A DNA stretch of 49,527 bases, taken from Pedobacter sp. MC2016-05 (lineage in GTDB: Bacteria > Bacteroidota > Bacteroidia > Sphingobacteriales > Sphingobacteriaceae). This document shows, piece by piece, positions 36,061 to 45,560 of the stretch. Within the stretch, counting starts at the first letter, position 1, and each line of letters opens with the position of its first letter. A program made the position numbers and the translations under genes. Location of the stretch: the NCBI RefSeq assembly GCF_026239735.1, contig NZ_JAPIVT010000028.1, positions 1 through 49,527 of the forward strand, given 5' to 3'. The notes beneath the pieces are model-generated. The model had not been told where the DNA came from. It made no database searches and was given only the letters and a program-made list of their open reading frames with translations.

Positions 36061-39030
36061 ATGAAAAAAATAATCATATTTCTTGTGCTGGCCACGCTTT
36101 GCCTTTTTACAACCCTCCAGTCACAAGGCCAGATCACGGTGACCGGACAGGTCAGATCCCAAAGCAATGGGCAGCCGTTAGCAGGTGCCACCGTATCCAT
36201 ATCTGGAACTACTCTTAGCATCACTACTGCCGAGAACGGCACATTCACCATCCGGCAGGTGCCACCGCAAGGCACACTGCAAATCTCCTACACGGGATAC
36301 CTTACAGCCATAAGGCCTTTCAGCGCAGTAAAAAACAAGCTTCATATTACTCTTGAAGATAAGGACAACGCCCTAGAGGAAGTAAAGATAAATGCAGGAT
36401 ATTACAGTGTCAAAGACAAGGAGCGAACAGGAACAATTGTTAAAATAGACGCAAAAACAATCGCCAATCAACCCGTAAGCAATCCCCTTGCCGCACTGCA
36501 GGGCCGAGTGGCAGGATTAATCATCACCCAAAGAAACGGACTGCCAGGCTCAGACTTCAACGTACAGTTAAGGGGACGAAGCTCTATCCAATCGGGAACC
36601 TCACCACTTTACCTGATTGACGGCATACCTTTTCCATCCGAAACACTTGCCCAGAATAGCGCCATTTTCGCAAACAGTCCACTCAACACCATCAACCCCG
36701 CGGATATAGAAAGCATTGAAATCCTCAAAGATGCCGATGCAACCGCAATTTATGGTTCGAGGGGTGCAAACGGTGTGATATTGATCACAACGAAGAAAGG
36801 AAAAGAAGGTGGTATCGCCGCTGATTTCCGCCTATCCGGAGGTATTGGATCAGTGACCAAAACACTGGAACTCATGAACACCCAGGAATACCTACAAATG
36901 AGACGTGAAGCATTTGTAAATGACAAAGTCAGCCCCACTAATGCCAACGCCCCTGATCTTTTATTGTGGGACAACAACCGTTACCAGAACTTCCCCGAAC
37001 TATTGACCGGCGGAACATCGAAAACCCAAAATGCCCAATTGAGACTGTCCGGAGGAAACAACTCCACGACCTACGCTTTTAGCGCAAATTACTATAGAGA
37101 GACGACAGTTTTCCCGGGTGATAACGGCCTTGCCAGAAAAGACGCGTCGATAAATCTCAATCATCGCTCTCCAAATAAAAAATTTAGTTTCAATCTTTCC
37201 GGCAGCTACGGAATATCGCAAAACAATCTGTATGCCACTGACCTTACCGGATCCGTAACCACAGTTCCCAATGCGCCTACCGTATACGATGGAGACGAGA
37301 AACTAGTCTGGGTAGATCAGGGTGTTTCCTTCGCTAATCCATTTGCCGGGCTGTTACGTACAAATAGTTTTAAGGGTAGCCGGTTTAATGGAAATTTTGT
37401 TATGGGCTATCAGTTCATCAAAGGACTGGAATTCAAAATTTCAACAGGTATTAATACCAATAACATCAACCAGACTAGTTTGACACCAATTGCCGCACAA
37501 AATCCAGCGAGTTCACCTACCGGATTTGCAAGCTTTGCAGATAACCTGGTTGAGAATTTTTCGGTAGAACCACAAGTCAACTATACCCTTAAGACCAAAT
37601 CCTCTGGAGAGATCAGCTTTCTTGTTGGAAGCACCTTTCAGGGGACAAGTTCCCGCGGAACATTTACCTCTGCTTCGGGCTACACCAATGACCTTTTGAT
37701 TGGCTCGATTGCAGGAGCCCTGACTAAAGACCCAACGAATACCGTTTCAGAATATCGGTATCAGGCATTTTTTGGACGCGTGAACTACAACCTCCACTCC
37801 AAATACCTAATTAACCTCACAGGCAGAAGGGATGGATCCTCGAGGTTCGGACCTGGCCGGCAGTTTGCAAATTTTGGCGCAATAGGTGCTGCGTGGGTAT
37901 TCTCTCAAGAAGAATTTATTAAGGAAAAACTTGGTTTTCTAAGCTTTGGAAAAATTCGGGGAAGTTACGGCATCACCGGCAACGATCAGATTAACAACTA
38001 TCAGTATCTGGACAGCTACCTGCCTACCACGGCCTACGGGGGACAATCAGGTCTTTTCTCCACCAGGTTGTTCAATGAGAATTACGGATGGGAAAATAAC
38101 ATCAAGCTTGAGGGCAATCTGGAGTTGGGTTTTATTAATGACCGGCTTCGAATGAATGTAGGATGGTTTAGAAACATCAGCGATAACCAACTCGTGTCAT
38201 ATTCTTTACCCGGACAAACCGGTTTTTCTTCTGTGCTACAAAATCTTGATGCCAAAATAGAAAACCAGGGATTTGAATTTGAGGTCAATACGGTTAATTT
38301 TAGGACAAACCAGTTTAACTGGTCAACATCCGCAAATCTAACGATTGCCAGAAATAAGCTGCTGGCTTTCCCTGGTCTGGCTGCCTCCAGTTATGCAACA
38401 ACCTATTTCATTGGCCTGCCGCTTAATACAGTCCAGGGTTATCAATACACTGGGATCAGCCCGCAGACTGGGGCGTATCAGTTTCAGGATTCCAACGGGG
38501 ATGGCCTAATCACCATAGCTGACTATCAAAAACTAGGCACATCGGACCCAAGCTTTTATGGAGGAATTTCCAACACCTTCCAATACAAGGGACTTAGCTT
38601 GGATGTTTTTTTCCAGTTCTGCAAACAAAAAGGAACAGATCCGGTATACGGCAGTGCCGCACTTGTTGGAAGCCGGGTAAATGTGCTAAAAGTCCTCATA
38701 GACCGTTGGACACCGGAAAATCCAGATGCACAATACCAGGCCTATTCACAGGCAAGTAGTGGACCTATCAATACTTCAAGGCTATTGATCCGGACTTCAA
38801 GCGCATCTTTTGCGGACGCATCATTCATCAGATTAAAAAACCTCGCCATCTCCTACAGCCTTCCTTATCAGCTGATCAGCAAGATCAAAATTAAATCAGC
38901 GAAAATATTCCTTCAGGGACAAAACCTCTGGACAATTAGTCCATATAAGATCACTGATCCAGAAAGCCAAAGTATTACAGCCCTTCCCCCTTTGAGGATG
39001 GGTACAATAGGAATTCAATTAATGCTATAA
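36061..39030 (+). CDS. susC: SusC/RagA-family TonB-linked outer-membrane transporter
   Basis: 989 residues. Signal peptide (MKKIIIFLVLATLCLFTTLQ), then a carboxypeptidase-regulatory-like beta-sandwich (VTGQVRSQSNGQPLAGATVS), a SusC-type plug (NPLAALQGRVAGLIITQRNG and the signature LKDADATAIYGSRGANGVIL), and a 22-strand barrel. SusC works with SusD to bind large substrates outside the cell and import them using TonB energy. It is the first gene of a three-gene operon with SusD and a thioredoxin-like protein. There are no glycosidases, sulfatases or anti-sigma/ECF pairs around it, so the substrate is probably not a polysaccharide handled here; peptides are a guess from the neighbours. Confidence 0.95.
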   Translation: MKKIIIFLVLATLCLFTTLQSQGQITVTGQVRSQSNGQPLAGATVSISGTTLSITTAENGTFTIRQVPPQGTLQISYTGYLTAIRPFSAVKNKLHITLEDKDNALEEVKINAGYYSVKDKERTGTIVKIDAKTIANQPVSNPLAALQGRVAGLIITQRNGLPGSDFNVQLRGRSSIQSGTSPLYLIDGIPFPSETLAQNSAIFANSPLNTINPADIESIEILKDADATAIYGSRGANGVILITTKKGKEGGIAADFRLSGGIGSVTKTLELMNTQEYLQMRREAFVNDKVSPTNANAPDLLLWDNNRYQNFPELLTGGTSKTQNAQLRLSGGNNSTTYAFSANYYRETTVFPGDNGLARKDASINLNHRSPNKKFSFNLSGSYGISQNNLYATDLTGSVTTVPNAPTVYDGDEKLVWVDQGVSFANPFAGLLRTNSFKGSRFNGNFVMGYQFIKGLEFKISTGINTNNINQTSLTPIAAQNPASSPTGFASFADNLVENFSVEPQVNYTLKTKSSGEISFLVGSTFQGTSSRGTFTSASGYTNDLLIGSIAGALTKDPTNTVSEYRYQAFFGRVNYNLHSKYLINLTGRRDGSSRFGPGRQFANFGAIGAAWVFSQEEFIKEKLGFLSFGKIRGSYGITGNDQINNYQYLDSYLPTTAYGGQSGLFSTRLFNENYGWENNIKLEGNLELGFINDRLRMNVGWFRNISDNQLVSYSLPGQTGFSSVLQNLDAKIENQGFEFEVNTVNFRTNQFNWSTSANLTIARNKLLAFPGLAASSYATTYFIGLPLNTVQGYQYTGISPQTGAYQFQDSNGDGLITIADYQKLGTSDPSFYGGISNTFQYKGLSLDVFFQFCKQKGTDPVYGSAALVGSRVNVLKVLIDRWTPENPDAQYQAYSQASSGPINTSRLLIRTSSASFADASFIRLKNLAISYSLPYQLISKIKIKSAKIFLQGQNLWTISPYKITDPESQSITALPPLRMGTIGIQLML

Positions 39031-39045
39031 TCTATACTATTTAAT

Positions 39046-40461
39046 ATGAAAAATTTGATTCGCCAACGAATACTATTGCTCGCCACCTTTCTGGTGACTA
39101 TAGTGTTAATGTCCTCGTGCCAAAAATTTGTAGAAATTCCCGCACCAGTTGGACAGCTATCTTCAGTTAACACATTTGAAAACGATGCCACGGCCAGCTC
39201 AGCAATTACCGGAATTTACAGCCGGTTAAGCGAGAGTCCGATTATCCAAAGCATTACCCCTCTTAACGGACTTTATGCCGATGAGATCATCAATTTTACC
39301 GATAGCTATCAAAGTGAATTTGCCATCAGCCAGCTTTCCCTTAACAGCTCTCCGGCCATCAATGCCAATTTATGGAACTCAGGATATCAGTTCATCTATC
39401 AGGCGAATGCCGCCATCGATCAGCTTTTCCTCAGTCAATCAGTTTCCCCAGAACTGAAATTGCATTTAAGCGCAGAGGCTAGATTCATCCGGGCTTATAT
39501 ATACCTAAGTTTAGTAAACCTTTTTGGGGATGTTCCGCTGATCACCTCAGGCAATTATCAAATCAATATGAGTAAGGCCCGCAGCCCCCATCAAGAAGTG
39601 ATCGGATTTATTGTCGCTGATCTTGAGTTTGCCATTACACATCTCCCCGAACAGCCAGCAGTAGAAAAAATTCGGGCGGACCGCTATTCAGCTATGGCCC
39701 TTCTGGCACGCATACAGCTATATCAGAAAAACTACGAAACGGCCAGACAGCTTTCAAATACAGTCATCGAAAGTAAAAAATATAGTCTGGTTACTGATCC
39801 CTCCAGAGTTTTCCTTCGAAACAGCAGTGAAGCCATTTTTCAACTTTATCCCACCAAGGTAAACCAAAATACTCCAGATGGACTGACCTTCCTTCCTGCC
39901 AGCAGTACTGAAGTACCAAAATATTTGCTGACAGTAGATTTGCTTAATGCCTTTGAACCGGGCGATCTCAGAAAAACAAGCTGGACAATGACAAGAAGCT
40001 ATCTGGGACAAAACTTGACATATCCGGCCAAATACAAAGTACTCAACACCTCAGCCTTGAGCGAATACCTGGTTCTGTTAAGGCTAAGCGAACAATATCT
40101 GATCAGGGCTGAAGCAAATATCAATCTTGGGAATGTGACATCCGGCATCAGCGATATAAACCTGATCAGAAAAAGAGCCAGACAGGCTCCTAGTCCGCTG
40201 GTGAAAGACCCAATACCTGAACTCTCTCTTCAGCTGGATAGAGAAAGTGCATTACTTGCTTTAGAAAAAGAACGAAGGATTGAACTCATGTTGGAAAACG
40301 GGCACAGATGGTTTGACCTCCGAAGAACAAGCAGAGCAAATACAGTTTTGCAACAACTCAAACCCGCTACCTGGAAAACCAATGCAACGGTATGGCCGAT
40401 ACCAATTGAGCAAATCAGGTTAAACCCATTTCTAACACAAAACGCAGGCTATTTCAATTAA
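39046..40461 (+). CDS. susD: SusD/RagB-family substrate-binding lipoprotein
   Basis: 471 residues. Lipoprotein signal (LLATFLVTIVLMSSCQKFVE, lipobox Cys near residue 25). The SusD fold is shown by the N-terminal FENDATASSAITGIYSRL, the tetratricopeptide stretch LSAEARFIRAYIYLSLVNLF then GDVPLI, ADRYSAMALLARIQLYQKNY, and the C-terminal LEKERRIELMLENGHRWFDL followed by NAGYF. It sits at the cell surface as the lid of SusC. It starts 15 bases after susC and precedes the TlpA-like gene by 5 bases. Confidence 0.95.
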   Translation: MKNLIRQRILLLATFLVTIVLMSSCQKFVEIPAPVGQLSSVNTFENDATASSAITGIYSRLSESPIIQSITPLNGLYADEIINFTDSYQSEFAISQLSLNSSPAINANLWNSGYQFIYQANAAIDQLFLSQSVSPELKLHLSAEARFIRAYIYLSLVNLFGDVPLITSGNYQINMSKARSPHQEVIGFIVADLEFAITHLPEQPAVEKIRADRYSAMALLARIQLYQKNYETARQLSNTVIESKKYSLVTDPSRVFLRNSSEAIFQLYPTKVNQNTPDGLTFLPASSTEVPKYLLTVDLLNAFEPGDLRKTSWTMTRSYLGQNLTYPAKYKVLNTSALSEYLVLLRLSEQYLIRAEANINLGNVTSGISDINLIRKRARQAPSPLVKDPIPELSLQLDRESALLALEKERRIELMLENGHRWFDLRRTSRANTVLQQLKPATWKTNATVWPIPIEQIRLNPFLTQNAGYFN

Positions 40462-40466
40462 TCATC

Positions 40467-41795
40467 ATGAAAAATACATTCTTTCCCATAATTTTCCTGG
40501 TCCTGTTAGGTAGCCAGGTGAGCGCCCAGAAGCAGCAATTTAAACGCCTGGAGATTGGCGATACGATACCAGAGCTCCAGTTGGAATATTCCAGCGATGG
40601 AAAAAAGCAAAGCATCAATACCCGGGAATGGAGAGGCAAGCTCATCATACTGGATTTCTGGAACATCTGGTGCACCAGCTGCATTGCAGCCATGCCTGAA
40701 ATGTCACGTTTGCAACAGCGATTTCCAGCTTCCCTTCGTTTGTTTCCAGTTACCAATAACAGCCAGAAACAAATTGATGAGCAGTTCCAAAAGATCGCAA
40801 AAAGATCCGGCGGAGAACAAAATCATACCGGTGTACCGGATAATTTAGCGTCTATTGTTGGCGATACCGTCCTTCACCAGTTGTTTCCACATCGTTCAGT
40901 TCCTCACCATGTCTGGATTGATCAGGACGGCAAGGTCAAATACATTTCAGATGGCCAGAACTCAACTACGGAAAACGTAGAGTCTTTTCTGCAACATAAG
41001 GAAATTAAACTGACATTGAAAAAGGATACGGGCACTTTCGATATGCAGGCACCATTGTACCGCGAAGGCGGCGGAAGGCAACTATCCAACCTCCAGTACT
41101 ATTCCATGATCTACAGGGAAGCCGGAGAATGGTCAAACAGAAATATAGTTCAGCAGCATGATACCGCAAATTTTGTTTACAGGTTCAGGATGATCAATAG
41201 TACGCTACTCGAGCTTGCCAGACAAACTACTATAACAAAATACAAAACCAAGTTTTTCGCTAAAAACAGATTAGTGCTTGATGTGGCAGACTCAAGCAAA
41301 TTCTACTGGCCAAAGGACAAAAATGAAAAATCGGCCTGGAGAGAAAAAAATCTTTACTGCTATGACTTGGCGGCACCACTTTCCAGAGCGGAGGAAAGAA
41401 ATGAGATCATGCTTTCAGACCTTAACCAATTGCTGCCCTACTCATTTGCCATAGAAATCCGAAAAGTGAAATGCCTGGCATTGGTAAAATCAAAAAAAAC
41501 CAGGATAATTCCCTCGACCCAGCGCAACACCCCAAAAGCATATTATACTGAAGGAGGCGAATTTATCATGGAAAATGGGACAATAGATGATCTAATTACT
41601 CAGGGGCTGTCTGCACTGAATGCAGGAATCGAAACACCTATTGAGGATGCTACAGGGTATGGGCGCAGGTTAGATATCAGATTGACGGAAGTAAAAAACC
41701 TTAACCAGATAAAAAAAGAACTGAATATGCACGGATTCGATCTAGTTGAAAAGGAAATGAATGCAGAAATGCTTGTGATAGCAGACCATGAATGA
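40467..41795 (+). CDS. TlpA-like thioredoxin fused to a DUF3738-type domain
   Basis: 442 residues. The signal peptide (MKNTFFPIIFLVLLGSQVSA) is followed by an AhpC/TlpA thioredoxin fold: IGDTIPELQLEY, then the redox motif WCTSC in LIILDFWNIWCTSCIAAMPE, and VPHHVWIDQDGKVKYI. From residue about 190 on there is a second domain of DUF3738 type (PYSFAIEIRKVKCLALVKSK, GGEFIMENGTIDDLITQGLS, IEDATGYGRRLDIRLTEVKN). The protein would reduce or isomerise disulfides in the periplasm. Translation is coupled to SusD by a short gap. Disulfide chemistry fits the Cys-containing exported peptide and the MauE protein encoded opposite. Confidence 0.85.
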   Translation: MKNTFFPIIFLVLLGSQVSAQKQQFKRLEIGDTIPELQLEYSSDGKKQSINTREWRGKLIILDFWNIWCTSCIAAMPEMSRLQQRFPASLRLFPVTNNSQKQIDEQFQKIAKRSGGEQNHTGVPDNLASIVGDTVLHQLFPHRSVPHHVWIDQDGKVKYISDGQNSTTENVESFLQHKEIKLTLKKDTGTFDMQAPLYREGGGRQLSNLQYYSMIYREAGEWSNRNIVQQHDTANFVYRFRMINSTLLELARQTTITKYKTKFFAKNRLVLDVADSSKFYWPKDKNEKSAWREKNLYCYDLAAPLSRAEERNEIMLSDLNQLLPYSFAIEIRKVKCLALVKSKKTRIIPSTQRNTPKAYYTEGGEFIMENGTIDDLITQGLSALNAGIETPIEDATGYGRRLDIRLTEVKNLNQIKKELNMHGFDLVEKEMNAEMLVIADHE

Positions 41796-41937
41796 TCTCA
41801 TTTAAGTAAAAAAACCTTAACCTAAAACGTAGCTTTCAAAACAAAAACACTTTTCAGTTCAGCCTTTCTAGTCGGTTTGATTTTAAATTTTCAGAAACGG
41901 GGTTATGATAAACAAATTCTCATCATGACATAATAAA

Positions 41938-41970
41938 AAGTGGCTGTCCAAGTACCAAGGACAGCCACTT
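41938..41970. terminator. Bidirectional terminator between convergent operons
   Basis: AAGTGGCTGTCC (41938-41949) pairs perfectly with GGACAGCCACTT (41959-41970) around a nine-base loop. TAATAAAA on the left and an AT-rich right flank give weak T runs on both strands. It lies between the TlpA-like gene (plus) and the small peptide gene (minus). Confidence 0.8.
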
Positions 41971-41974
41971 CCAT

Positions 41975-42259
41975 TTAATTTTTATTGTGAGACTCTGTTT
42001 GAGAATTCACGATAGGTTGATTTGGATTTGCCGGATTTGGCTCGGCCAAGATCGCGCAAAGTGTCTCACCACCACTACATTCATCCGGGAATGATGTGGT
42101 CGCGGTGTAGCTTCCAGGTAACGTCTCATCGCCTCCTTCATATCTGTACCATTGAGGTACGTTTTTACCGTTACCACTTTTTAATTGTGAAGCGTAAGTG
42201 GCAACGCTTCCGCCCACAGCCACTATGGCTACAAGCATTCCAAAAAACATTTTTTTCAT
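41975..42259 (-). CDS. Small exported Cys-containing peptide (DUF6520-like)
   Basis: 94 residues. A signal peptide (MKKMFFGMLVAIVAVGGSVA then TYASQ) is followed by about 70 residues: QWYRYEGGDETLPGSYTAT, the pair of cysteines in DECSGGETLCAILAEP, and a Pro/Asn-rich tail. The size, leader and Cys spacing resemble DUF6520-type peptides of Bacteroidota, usually found near MauE and TlpA-like genes. The mature peptide would carry one Cys-x6-Cys pair able to form a disulfide or be modified. A decayed relative lies 210 bases upstream, and the MauE and kinase-like genes are on the same strand before it. Function unknown. Confidence 0.75.
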   Translation of the reverse strand: MKKMFFGMLVAIVAVGGSVATYASQLKSGNGKNVPQWYRYEGGDETLPGSYTATTSFPDECSGGETLCAILAEPNPANPNQPIVNSQTESHNKN

Positions 42260-42468
42260 GATTTTTTTAATTTGGTATTATGTTTAAGTATGCCATATTT
42301 ATTTCAAAAGGCTACGGCTTCACCTGCTTCCTTGCAAGAATATCTTTACATTGTGACCAGTCAGCCATGAAGTGGAATGGCTACAGCTGGTTCTTAATTA
42401 TTATTTAGTGAAAAAACGATCATAAAGGGTTATCTATTTATCCCCCTATTCATAATAAATAGTCTATG

Positions 42469-42725
42469 TTATAGTGTTAAATAAGGCTTCTCCTGATCAT
42501 CCAGACTAGGCTCAGCCAGAATTGCGCATACATTTTAGCCACCAGCACAATGTGGAGCCGTAAGGATCGCCCCATAATTTAAGGGGTCCTGTGGATCGCC
42601 TCCAGTATATTCGAACCATTTTGGAACTGCAACAATATCACTCGCAAAAGTATTGCGTCAGACAAAAATGCACCGCCTATTGCCAGAAAAACAATCACCG
42701 TTTTAAATATTAACTTCTTCATCAT
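42469..42725 (-). pseudogene. Decayed paralogue of the small exported peptide
   Basis: From ATG at 42725 (or 42722) the leader reads MMKKLIFKTVIVFLAIGGAF. A frame change of one base within the run around ATACTTTTGCG then gives FASDIVAVPKWFEYTGGDPQ, DPLNYGAILTAPHCAGG, a TAA stop, and NVCAILAEPSLDDQEKP to a final stop at 42469-42471. The order W-[FY]-x-Y-x-GGD, C-x-GG and CAILAEP matches the intact gene at 41975-42259. One frameshift plus one internal stop make it non-functional as read. Confidence 0.85.
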
Positions 42726-42806
42726 TTTTGAGATTTTGATTTTTATCAAAAAGGCCACAGTTCTTTATACAGGCCATGACATTGCCTGCTTTACTGCTAG
42801 CTATAT

Positions 42807-43265
42807 CTACTGCTTCATCCGCCTATCAGCCATAATCCCAGCCACCGCCAGCAAAATAAACCCCACATTGAAAGCCACATGCTGAGGCCAGGTCATTCCC
42901 GAAATCACCCCGCCACAGCTGCAAGGCAGCTTACTTCGAAGCATCACATGATAGCCCAAATAGAACGTAAAAAGCATCATCAGTCCAAGCGACATCCACA
43001 ATCCTTTGATCCGGCCCCCCGGAATAACCAGCAGCACACCAAACAATACCTCCAGAAAAATCACCAGCATCGCAATTGCCTGATGCCACGCGCCAATCAG
43101 CGGGAGATCACTTAACACCTTCAAAAATGCACTATAGGTAATCAGCTTACTAAAAGCGGTATAGAAAAAAAGCAGAATGTAACTATAAACCGCGAGGTCC
43201 ACAATCAGTCCCATCCATTTAAGGGAGCTGTTTTTTTGCGGACTGTTCTGAAATTTCGTATCCAT
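42807..43265 (-). CDS. MauE/DoxX-family redox-associated membrane protein
   Basis: About 152 residues from the ATG at 43265 (MDTKFQNSPQKNSS); the open frame reaches 43274 with a TTG. Four membrane helices (LIVDLAVYSYILLFFYTAF; AIAMLVIFLEVLFGVLLVI; LGLMMLFTFYLGYH; NVGFILLAVAGIM) and the conserved cysteine motif LPCSCGGVISGMTW in the third loop identify the MauE-like group, thought to pass electrons or thiols to periplasmic partners such as TlpA-like proteins. It follows the kinase-like gene by about 20 bases on the same strand and precedes the peptide genes. Confidence 0.85.
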   Translation of the reverse strand: MDTKFQNSPQKNSSLKWMGLIVDLAVYSYILLFFYTAFSKLITYSAFLKVLSDLPLIGAWHQAIAMLVIFLEVLFGVLLVIPGGRIKGLWMSLGLMMLFTFYLGYHVMLRSKLPCSCGGVISGMTWPQHVAFNVGFILLAVAGIMADRRMKQ

Positions 43266-43285
43266 GTGATTCAATCTTAAGTATT

Positions 43286-44592
43286 TTATCTTGCAATATT
43301 GTTTGCCAAATCAAACCAGAACTTACCCACCATCACTTTCATGTCAATCACCTCTGGCCGGCGCGCCGGATCGCTGTTCATTCCCCGCGCGATCATTTTA
43401 GCGACCGCCTGGTCATTTGTTTTTTTCATGATAAAGGCCCTGATCGTCCTTTTTTCTCTTGGTGTTACTTCCCTTGGTTTCAGACCGGTAAAAAAAACGA
43501 CCATTAACGCCGATAAACCATAAATATCTTCCTTCACCGTCGGCCTTTTACCGAGGTTTTGTTCCGGCGAGATAAAGCCCGGTGTTCCAAAGCCAAATGG
43601 AGGCAACGGATATTCATTCTTCAGATCAAAGGCCAGTTCCCAGTCAATCAGATACACATCCCTCTTTTTATCCACTAGAAAATTTGCAGTACTCAGGTCA
43701 CGGTGCACCAGCCCATTTTCATGTACCTTTCCAACCATCTCCAATACCTTCAAGGCCAAGAAAGAAGCTTTAATTTTTCATCAACCTTTAATCCCAACCA
43801 ATCCCTGCCTCGGTAAACTTTTTCAATCAACTTACCTAGAGGCTCCCCATTGATGCACTCGGTGATGAGATAAGTGTTGCCATCCGCCTGGAAACAATCA
43901 ATGATCTTGGGTACAGCAATGACATCTGATAACCGCTTGGAAACCACTACCTGCCATTTGAGTCTATCGGCCATATCCTGCCCGGCAGCATCTGAGATCA
44001 TAAAAGCTTTTCCCTCTTTAACAATGCACCACCTTGGCATCAGGAATCTGGAGAGATACAAAGCTTGCAGCACTTCCCCTTTGGGATCATTTTTCAGCGA
44101 AGAAACCAGAATATACTTTCCACTAAGTATCTGCGTCCTGTGTTTATGACGCTTGAGCTCTACAGGGGTCGGATCCAAATAGATATTTTTTGACATGCAC
44201 TTTTTCCCAGGGACTAAAGGGCCATCAAATTTCGAAACAAGCGGAGCTATAAGCGCTATTCGGCTTTCCAGGTTTTGCCCAACCTGGATCATTAACACCT
44301 TACCCACATGCTGTACCCCGGCAACTCCGTTAAGTATCCTACCCGCTGATTGCGCATCCTTTACTACCGCAAAAGCAAAACCCAAATCCGCAAGCATCGG
44401 AACTAAACGTTCCAACAGCAAGGGAATTTGGCTCACCACTACCGAGACATACATCCGATGATTGGAAGCATCCCCCATTTGCCCGCAAACCAGATAATAA
44501 CCATCCTCCTTCCAGTCCAGTCTGTTTTCCAACAGAAACCGGCTATAGTCAGCATTCGAAATGGAGCTTGATAATGATGGTGCTAATTGCAT
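43286..44592 (-). pseudogene. LanKC-like (class III lanthionine synthetase) N-terminal plus kinase protein without LanC, frameshifted
   Basis: Two frames make one protein of about 437 residues. The first (44592-43750) has a lyase-like N-terminal region (LVCGQMGDASNHRMYVSVVV; LADLGFAFAVVKDAQSAGRI; GKKCMSKNIYLDPTP) matching the order of RamC/LanKC enzymes, then the start of a kinase fold (VSKRLSDVIAVPKIIDCF, YLITECINGEPLGKLI). It ends KLKLLSWP with a stop. The second (from 43759) continues LALKVLEMVGKVHENGLVHR, DLSTANFLV (HRD...N) and IDWELAF (in place of DFG). Inserting one T in CTTTCTTGG restores KLLSLALKVLE. The LanC cyclase domain (about 400 residues in LanKC) is absent, because MauE starts about 20 bases later. 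A sequencing error at the frameshift cannot be excluded. Confidence 0.75.
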
Positions 44593-44723
44593 ACTTAATG
44601 ATTTAGATTCCTAAGTCCGCTCCTTAAAGGAGTACAGAATCAAATTTCGGGATCAAGTGCATAACATGGGCTCCTAAAAAGTACATCACAACACGTTAAT
44701 TTTCAGATACTTAATAATGAGTA

Positions 44724-45341
44724 TTAGAATCTGCCTTCTCTGTACAATTTCATACGCACATTTCGAAGCGTCTGCTCCCCGATCAGCAGGTAAGAAGAGA
44801 TATCCAGATCCAGTAATAATCTGTGCAATAAAAATTCAGGATAAGTCGCATAAAAATCCAGGATCACCTTATCCGCTTTTTCACTCAATCCCAAAAGCCG
44901 GACGTGCTCTCTTTGCGAATAATCTGAGATAATGAGCATCGCCAATAGCCCCGCATCCTCAAAATAACGGAGCGCATACATCATCTCTGCATGATCCAGC
45001 AAGATCACATAGGTGCCGGGCAAAGCAATGACTTCCACAGCCGTGGGGCTTTGATGAATAAAGCTCCTGTTGAGCAAAATGGAACCGGCAGGTAATACCT
45101 GCAACAGTTGCCGGTGTCCACGCGAATTAAAACCATACGCTAAAAGAAATCCTGAAGAGACATATGCCAAATCGCTGATTACAGAACGATAAGGGAAAAG
45201 AACTTTACGGCTCGCAAAAAAGGACGCACGCATGTTCTCGAGTAAAAACGCATGAAGTTCCTCCGGCTGATCTTTATAAGTGCACAGAAGTTTGTAAAAT
45301 CTACGGACCGGTTCCTGGATATCCTTCATTATCGCAAGCAT
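44724..45341 (-). CDS. Crp/Fnr-like regulator of the peptide/kinase cluster
   Basis: 205 residues. The cyclic-nucleotide-binding-type barrel is at residues 35-120 (VLFPYRSVISDLAYVSSGFL, GSILLNRSFIHQSPTAVEVI), followed by a helical dimer region and a C-terminal segment where an HTH is expected (YPEFLLHRLLLDLDISSYLL then IGEQTLRNVRMKLY). Typical ligand-contact Arg-Ser residues of CRP are not obvious. It is 131 bases upstream of the kinase-like gene on the same strand and divergent from a related gene at 45629. Confidence 0.75.
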   Translation of the reverse strand: MLAIMKDIQEPVRRFYKLLCTYKDQPEELHAFLLENMRASFFASRKVLFPYRSVISDLAYVSSGFLLAYGFNSRGHRQLLQVLPAGSILLNRSFIHQSPTAVEVIALPGTYVILLDHAEMMYALRYFEDAGLLAMLIISDYSQREHVRLLGLSEKADKVILDFYATYPEFLLHRLLLDLDISSYLLIGEQTLRNVRMKLYREGRF

Positions 45342-45560
45342 TAATAGTTGACATTTTCTTTCCTATGTTGTGGAATACCAGCCGATTATAACGCTCCGGA
45401 ATCAATAACAAGATAAAACGTGCCCAAATGGTGTTTTCCCGTGGCGAAAGGCAGCATTACACAAAGAACTGAAAATGAATGCCCTATGAAATTCACAGGC
45501 AATACCCCATCAGATCCGCGCATTCCATCCCTGACCCCAAAAAATATGTAGGGGTGGCAA

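Noticed and set aside
36061..40461. Polysaccharide utilisation locus
   Set aside because: SusC and SusD are present, but there are no glycosidases, lyases, sulfatases or hybrid two-component sensors around them.
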